In this document: in pieces, positions 7,026-9,782 of the stretch | Numbering within the stretch: the stretch's first letter is position 1 | How the letters are laid out: each line of letters starts with the position of its first letter | Assembly: GCA_028718845.1 (NCBI GenBank) | Contig: JAQULA010000048.1 | Span: 1 to 9,782, forward strand | DNA: 9,782 bases | Direction of reading: 5' to 3' | DNA from: Candidatus Omnitrophota bacterium | GTDB taxonomy: Bacteria > Omnitrophota > Gorgyraeia > B26-G9 | Notes under the pieces: model-generated | Database searches by the model: none | Told to the model about the DNA's origin: nothing | The model's input: only the letters and a program-made list of their open reading frames with translations | Program-made: the position numbers and the translations under genes

Positions 7026-7749
7026 GAACATCCAAGCGAATTTTGCCGTAAGCGCTCATCGTATCATTGATAATAATGATTCCCCCCCGGATTATTTTCC
7101 GCCGCCGGGCAAACTTAATAGCGGTTTCGACATCCTCCGGGCCGTTGACCAAATTTCCCAACGCCGTGGCAAATCCATCCGCCACCGCGGCGGATCCGGC
7201 GATTACCACCGTTGCGTTTGTTCTGCCAAAACTCAAAGAGTGGCCGATTGTTCCGCTGGAGGTGCATACTCCGCAAGGGGTATCTCGGGGATCGATGATC
7301 AGACCGATCCGGTTATACGGGTTACCCGGTCCGGCAAAAATCCCGATTCGCCTGCGGCGTTGAATACGCAGAAAAATATCTCCGCCGTTTTCCACGATAA
7401 CTTCCGGTGTATGGGCCAACAGCTTCTTACCGACAAATTCGGCAATCGCGCCGGCAACCGCGGCCATCGGGCCGACCCCGGCTTTTTGAGCCGCCCGCAT
7501 CATCGTTCGTACGATATGCGGCGCGGCCGGGTCCAGAGCCAGCGGCACCAAAGAGGTCGCGAATTCGGGGTGAGCATCGATATAATCGCGGATCTGAGCA
7601 TGATAAATTTTCACCCAATGGGCGGCGACTTCATGGACGTCGCTGCGCGCGCTGATCAGCACATCGGTTTCATAATATTTGACTTCAAAGCGGCGCAAAT
7701 CATCGGCAGCGCCGAATGTCCGATAAAAACGTTTTTTGTACATAGGCAC
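7003..7749 (-). CDS. UPF0280 family protein (ApbE-like fold, COG2122)
   Basis: A protein of up to 248 residues matching the uncharacterised UPF0280 family, related to ApbE FMN transferases. Visible family segments are AGVGPMAAVAGAIAEFVG (90-107), VIVENGGDIFLR (117-128, cf. ApbE GGDI), CTSSGTIGHSLSFG (162-175) and AVADGFATALGNLV (188-201). In the last, D191 and T195 sit where ApbE places its metal-contacting Asp and Thr. It has no signal peptide or lipobox, unlike typical periplasmic ApbE, so it is probably cytoplasmic. The start is uncertain: GTG at 7749 or ATG at 7743 (2 residues shorter), both without a clear Shine-Dalgarno. It begins 15 nt after the TonB gene stop and is probably translated from the same transcript. 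Its tail encodes the rpsU promoter. Family call firm, function unknown. Confidence 0.88.
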   Translation of the reverse strand: MPMYKKRFYRTFGAADDLRRFEVKYYETDVLISARSDVHEVAAHWVKIYHAQIRDYIDAHPEFATSLVPLALDPAAPHIVRTMMRAAQKAGVGPMAAVAGAIAEFVGKKLLAHTPEVIVENGGDIFLRIQRRRRIGIFAGPGNPYNRIGLIIDPRDTPCGVCTSSGTIGHSLSFGRTNATVVIAGSAAVADGFATALGNLVNGPEDVETAIKFARRRKIIRGGIIIINDTMSAYGKIRLDVLDKTNKH

Positions 7750-7764
7750 TTTACGGGAAAAGGT

Positions 7765-8451
7765 TTAACTTCTTTCGCGAAAACAAATCACCACATTAAA
7801 GGTGAGCTGAGCCTGCTGAATATTCGTGGGAAATGGCGGAAATGGAGACGCGCGTTTGACGATTTGCAACGCGGTTTCCCGAAGGAAATTGTCGGGGCAG
7901 GAAGTATTCGACAACACTTCCACGCTGCGCAATTGACCGTCTGACGTCAATACGAACGAAACTTCGATCTCGCCCTCGGAAAAATTCACCGGACAGATTG
8001 CGCATTGCCGCAATTGCTCATTGATCAGCCGATAGTAACTGATATAAGTTTTATCTTTTGATAAATCGTTCGAGGTTGTTTCTTTTGTGGTGATCACCGG
8101 TTTTGATTCCGGCTTTTGCGGCAATTCCGTGGATTTTTCCGGTGCCGGCACCGGCACGGCCGGAGAATTTCCGGTTTTAAGGCTGTTTTTGTCCGGCTGG
8201 GCCGGTAAAAGTTCCTTTCGCGATGCTACTTTTTTTTGTTCGGAAAGCGGCGCGGCTTTTTCCGGCTTGCGCAACTCATGGTTGAAATTTTTAACCGCCG
8301 GCGGAACCTGTAACGCCAGGTACATCATTGCCGGGGAAATTTCCGGTTTCGACAACGCAGCGGTAAACGTAGGCATGGGAAATAAAATAACGGCGTGGAC
8401 GATCAAGGAAATAAAAAATGTAGTATGAAACATCCTGTTATTCGGATCCAT
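7765..8451 (-). CDS. TonB family protein (energy transducer-like, C-terminal TonB domain)
   Basis: A 228-residue inner-membrane protein with TonB architecture: a short cytoplasmic N terminus, one membrane helix at about 10-29, a Pro/Lys/Glu-rich periplasmic linker at about 50-130 and a C-terminal TonB domain at about 137-226. The domain shows GEIEVSFVLTSDGQLRSVEVL (160-180), LRETALQIVKRASPFPPFP (190-208) and a final strand LTFNVVICF. TonB proteins couple the proton motive force, via ExbB/ExbD, to outer-membrane receptors; neither ExbBD nor a receptor is in this window. Unusually, the domain holds C150, C153 (a CxxC), C185 and C223. I chose the ATG at 8451, 12 nt after AAAGGAG (8464-8470). A GTG at 8460 (3 nt spacing) is possible. 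A longer start at 8505 would begin inside the -35 of its own promoter. Confidence 0.88.
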   Translation of the reverse strand: MDPNNRMFHTTFFISLIVHAVILFPMPTFTAALSKPEISPAMMYLALQVPPAVKNFNHELRKPEKAAPLSEQKKVASRKELLPAQPDKNSLKTGNSPAVPVPAPEKSTELPQKPESKPVITTKETTSNDLSKDKTYISYYRLINEQLRQCAICPVNFSEGEIEVSFVLTSDGQLRSVEVLSNTSCPDNFLRETALQIVKRASPFPPFPTNIQQAQLTFNVVICFRERS

Positions 8452-8476
8452 CCCAGGCACATGCTCCTTTAATAAA

Positions 8477-8505
8477 AGTATACGTTCCGGCGTCGGTTTT
8501 GTCAA
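8477..8505 (-). promoter_or_regulatory. sigma70-type promoter proximal to the TonB gene
   Basis: On the minus strand, a perfect TTGACA -35 (8500-8505) and TATACT -10 (8477-8482) are separated by 17 bp. Transcription would start near 8470-8471, right at the AAAGGAG ribosome binding site (8464-8470), so the leader is very short. This position also rules out a start codon at 8505 on this transcript. Confidence 0.8.
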
Positions 8506-8535
8506 TGGATATCATCTTTTTTTTGATACGCATAA

Positions 8536-8564
8536 AGTATACTCCTCTTCGCCGGAATAGTCAA
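8536..8564 (-). promoter_or_regulatory. Distal tandem promoter of the TonB gene, resembling the proximal one
   Basis: Exactly 59 bp upstream of the proximal promoter lies a second one: TTGACT (8559-8564), 17 bp, TATACT (8536-8541). The two share CATTGAC at the -35 side and GTATACTTT at the -10 side, with a CCGG in the spacer, so they look like divergent copies. Transcripts from here would have a leader of about 80 nt before the TonB start. Confidence 0.65.
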
Positions 8565-8585
8565 TGGCGTTATCCGGTGTTCCCG

Positions 8586-8628
8586 GCCCCGGGGCGATCC
8601 GGAAGGTGCCCCGCGGAAATACTTTTTT
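8586..8628. other. GC-rich dyad between divergent promoters
   Basis: A perfect 10-bp palindrome GCCCCGGGGC (8586-8595) overlaps the left arm of a 6-bp hairpin, CGGGGC (8590-8595) with GCCCCG (8608-8613) and a 12-nt loop. A run of six T (8623-8628) follows on the plus strand after a 9-nt gap. It lies between the TonB promoters and the glycosyltransferase promoter. The gap is too long for a standard intrinsic terminator, and no plus-strand gene precedes it. An operator or insulator role is only a guess. Confidence 0.25.
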
Positions 8629-8661
8629 GCTCACAAAAACCGGCATTTGCGCATTTATTGC

Positions 8662-8691
8662 TTGACAGATTTTATGAACCTATCTTATAAT
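8662..8691 (+). promoter_or_regulatory. sigma70-type promoter of the glycosyltransferase gene
   Basis: TTGACA (8662-8667) and TATAAT (8686-8691), both perfect consensus boxes, are separated by 18 bp. The predicted start near 8698 gives a leader of about 33 nt ending in the AGGAGG ribosome binding site. It diverges from the TonB promoters about 100 bp away. Confidence 0.82.
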
Positions 8692-8730
8692 AAGTCGATT
8701 TTTACTAGCCACTATTAAATAGGAGGTTTC

Positions 8731-9782
8731 ATGGGTAACACTCCCTTTATCTCGATCATCATCCCGGTGCGTAATGCCGAGCGTACGCTTGAAAAAACCT
8801 TTGAATACATAATGAATGTGCAATACCCCCGCGAAAGCATGGAAATCGTGATTGCCGACGGCGGCAGCACCGATAAAACCCTGGATGTTATTAAGCAATG
8901 GCAAAAAAAATATCCGTTCATCCGATTGGTTGAAGTCCCCAACTGTCCGTCTCCGGGATTCGCCCGTAACAAGGCCCTGGACGTGGTAAAAGGAGAATTT
9001 ATTTTCTTCACCGATGGCGATTGCGCCCCCTGCCAGACCTGGATTACCGATATGTTGAAAGTTTTTGAAAAAGACCCGCAGGTCGGTATCGTCGGAGGGG
9101 AAATTTACACTCTGCGCGTGGATCCGGACAATCTTACCGAACTTTACTGTGAACATTTTCGTTTCAATATGGTTGCCCCGCGTTACGGATTCACGATTAC
9201 CGAAGGATATTTTCCGCCGCTGACCGATAAGTCTCCGACGCAAATCGCCGGTCACCGGGCTTATTTTTTTGTTACCGCCAACGCAGCCTACCGGAAAAAA
9301 GCGATTGATCAGGCCCAGGCCCGGTTTTGGAGCGAACCGACCGGAGAAGACATGGAATTCGGTCTGCAAATCCAGCAGCATGGGTGGAAGCTGTATTTTG
9401 AGCCGAAAGCCAAGGTCGACCATATGCACCGCGCCGATTTCCCGGCACTTAAAAAAGTTTGGGTCACCTACGGAATGGCTCATGCCCCGTTGTTGGCCAA
9501 ACATGCCGCCCAGAAACTGGACATCATCTTCCAAACCTTTGGTGCTTGGCCCCGATTGCCGCTGATCAGCATTCCCTCTCCGGTAAAAGGATTTATCTAT
9601 ATCGGTAATTTCCATCTCATGCACATTACCGGGCTGGTCACGCTGGTTAATGCCGGTTTGCTCGCCGCCGGGGTGGTCAACGGGATAACTATCGGGCTGA
9701 CCGCGGTATTCGCGTTTTTAACCGTTTATTTCGTGCGTGGTTTTGTCGATGTTTGCCGGCTTATGAAACCGCATAAGTATTT
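8731..9782 (+). CDS. GT2 family glycosyltransferase with C-terminal membrane segments (runs off window)
   Basis: An inverting GT-A fold glycosyltransferase that would transfer a sugar from a nucleotide-sugar onto a lipid or polysaccharide acceptor at the inner membrane. All 350 visible codons are open with no stop, so the 3' end lies outside. Features are the N-terminal strand FISIIIPVRNAERTL (6-20), IADGGSTDKT (41-50, nucleotide binding), the metal-binding DxD-like TDGDC (94-98), NAAYRKKA (184-191), TGEDMEFGLQIQQHGW (204-219, with the expected catalytic ED) and a strand FEPKAKVDHMHR (223-234). Two hydrophobic segments (about 288-315 and 317-338) near the end suggest membrane anchoring, typical of surface polysaccharide GT2 enzymes. 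The start is clear: AGGAGG at 8721-8726, 4 nt before the ATG, behind a perfect-box promoter. Donor and acceptor cannot be told from sequence. Confidence 0.92.
   Translation, partial: MGNTPFISIIIPVRNAERTLEKTFEYIMNVQYPRESMEIVIADGGSTDKTLDVIKQWQKKYPFIRLVEVPNCPSPGFARNKALDVVKGEFIFFTDGDCAPCQTWITDMLKVFEKDPQVGIVGGEIYTLRVDPDNLTELYCEHFRFNMVAPRYGFTITEGYFPPLTDKSPTQIAGHRAYFFVTANAAYRKKAIDQAQARFWSEPTGEDMEFGLQIQQHGWKLYFEPKAKVDHMHRADFPALKKVWVTYGMAHAPLLAKHAAQKLDIIFQTFGAWPRLPLISIPSPVKGFIYIGNFHLMHITGLVTLVNAGLLAAGVVNGITIGLTAVFAFLTVYFVRGFVDVCRLMKPHKY

Noticed and set aside
7006..7944. A 312-codon open frame on the plus strand opposite UPF0280 and the TonB gene
   Set aside because: It is fully antisense to two recognisable proteins, shows no family resemblance and has no ribosome binding site. 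It is best explained by codon bias of the real genes.
8452..8505. An 18-residue N-terminal extension of the TonB protein starting with TTG at 8505
   Set aside because: The TTG is the first half of the -35 box of the proximal promoter, and the extension would run through the -10 and the Shine-Dalgarno. A start at 8451 or 8460 is far more plausible.
8590..8628. Hairpin plus six T as an intrinsic terminator on the plus strand
   Set aside because: A 9-nt gap separates the stem from the T-run, the stem is only 6 bp, and no plus-strand gene lies upstream.
8680..9624. A 314-codon open frame on the minus strand opposite the glycosyltransferase
   Set aside because: The plus strand encodes a clear GT2 protein with promoter and AGGAGG. 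The antisense frame has no recognisable domain and overlaps the GT promoter.

Overview
The window reads as ordinary chromosome of a Gram-negative (diderm) bacterium. Four things point that way: a TonB-type energy transducer, two proteins with export signals (an HtrA/DegP protease and an M16 peptidase), ribosomal protein bS21, and near-consensus sigma70 promoters. Base composition is roughly balanced. A DUF1844 protein next to recA, together with the rest of the gene set, would fit Candidatus Omnitrophota or a related PVC-like or deltaproteobacterial lineage. That placement is inference from gene content, not a phylogeny.

Layout: nine genes lie on the minus strand and one on the plus strand. 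Read in the direction of transcription from about position 8450 down to 1, the minus-strand genes are: a TonB-family protein; a UPF0280 (ApbE-like) protein; rpsU (bS21, 57 aa, GTG start); a secreted two-domain M16 zinc peptidase; a TIM-barrel sugar isomerase/epimerase-like protein; a MEMO/AmmeMemoRadiSam B protein; a DUF1844 protein; recA; and htrA, which runs off the window before its catalytic serine. A GT2 glycosyltransferase is transcribed divergently from about 8698 and runs off the right edge.

Transcription: five promoter-like elements can be read directly. They are a pair of tandem, partly duplicated promoters before the TonB gene; one before rpsU whose -35 lies inside the end of the UPF0280 gene; one before recA overlapped by two palindromes; and one before the glycosyltransferase. 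This suggests three minus-strand units: tonB-UPF0280, rpsU-M16-isomerase-MEMO (possibly reading on into DUF1844), and recA-htrA. No convincing intrinsic terminator was found, so the units may be linked by read-through.

How the genes may work together: rpsU, M16, isomerase and MEMO are packed at 18 nt, 2 nt and a 4-nt overlap, so their synthesis is probably coupled. recA and htrA, 22 nt apart, would link DNA repair with envelope protein quality control. No CRISPR array, insertion sequence, phage gene, tRNA or rRNA was seen. The most interesting items are the candidate recA operator, the duplicated tonB promoters with a small overlapping ORF, and the MEMO-isomerase coupling. None of these is proof of a new system.
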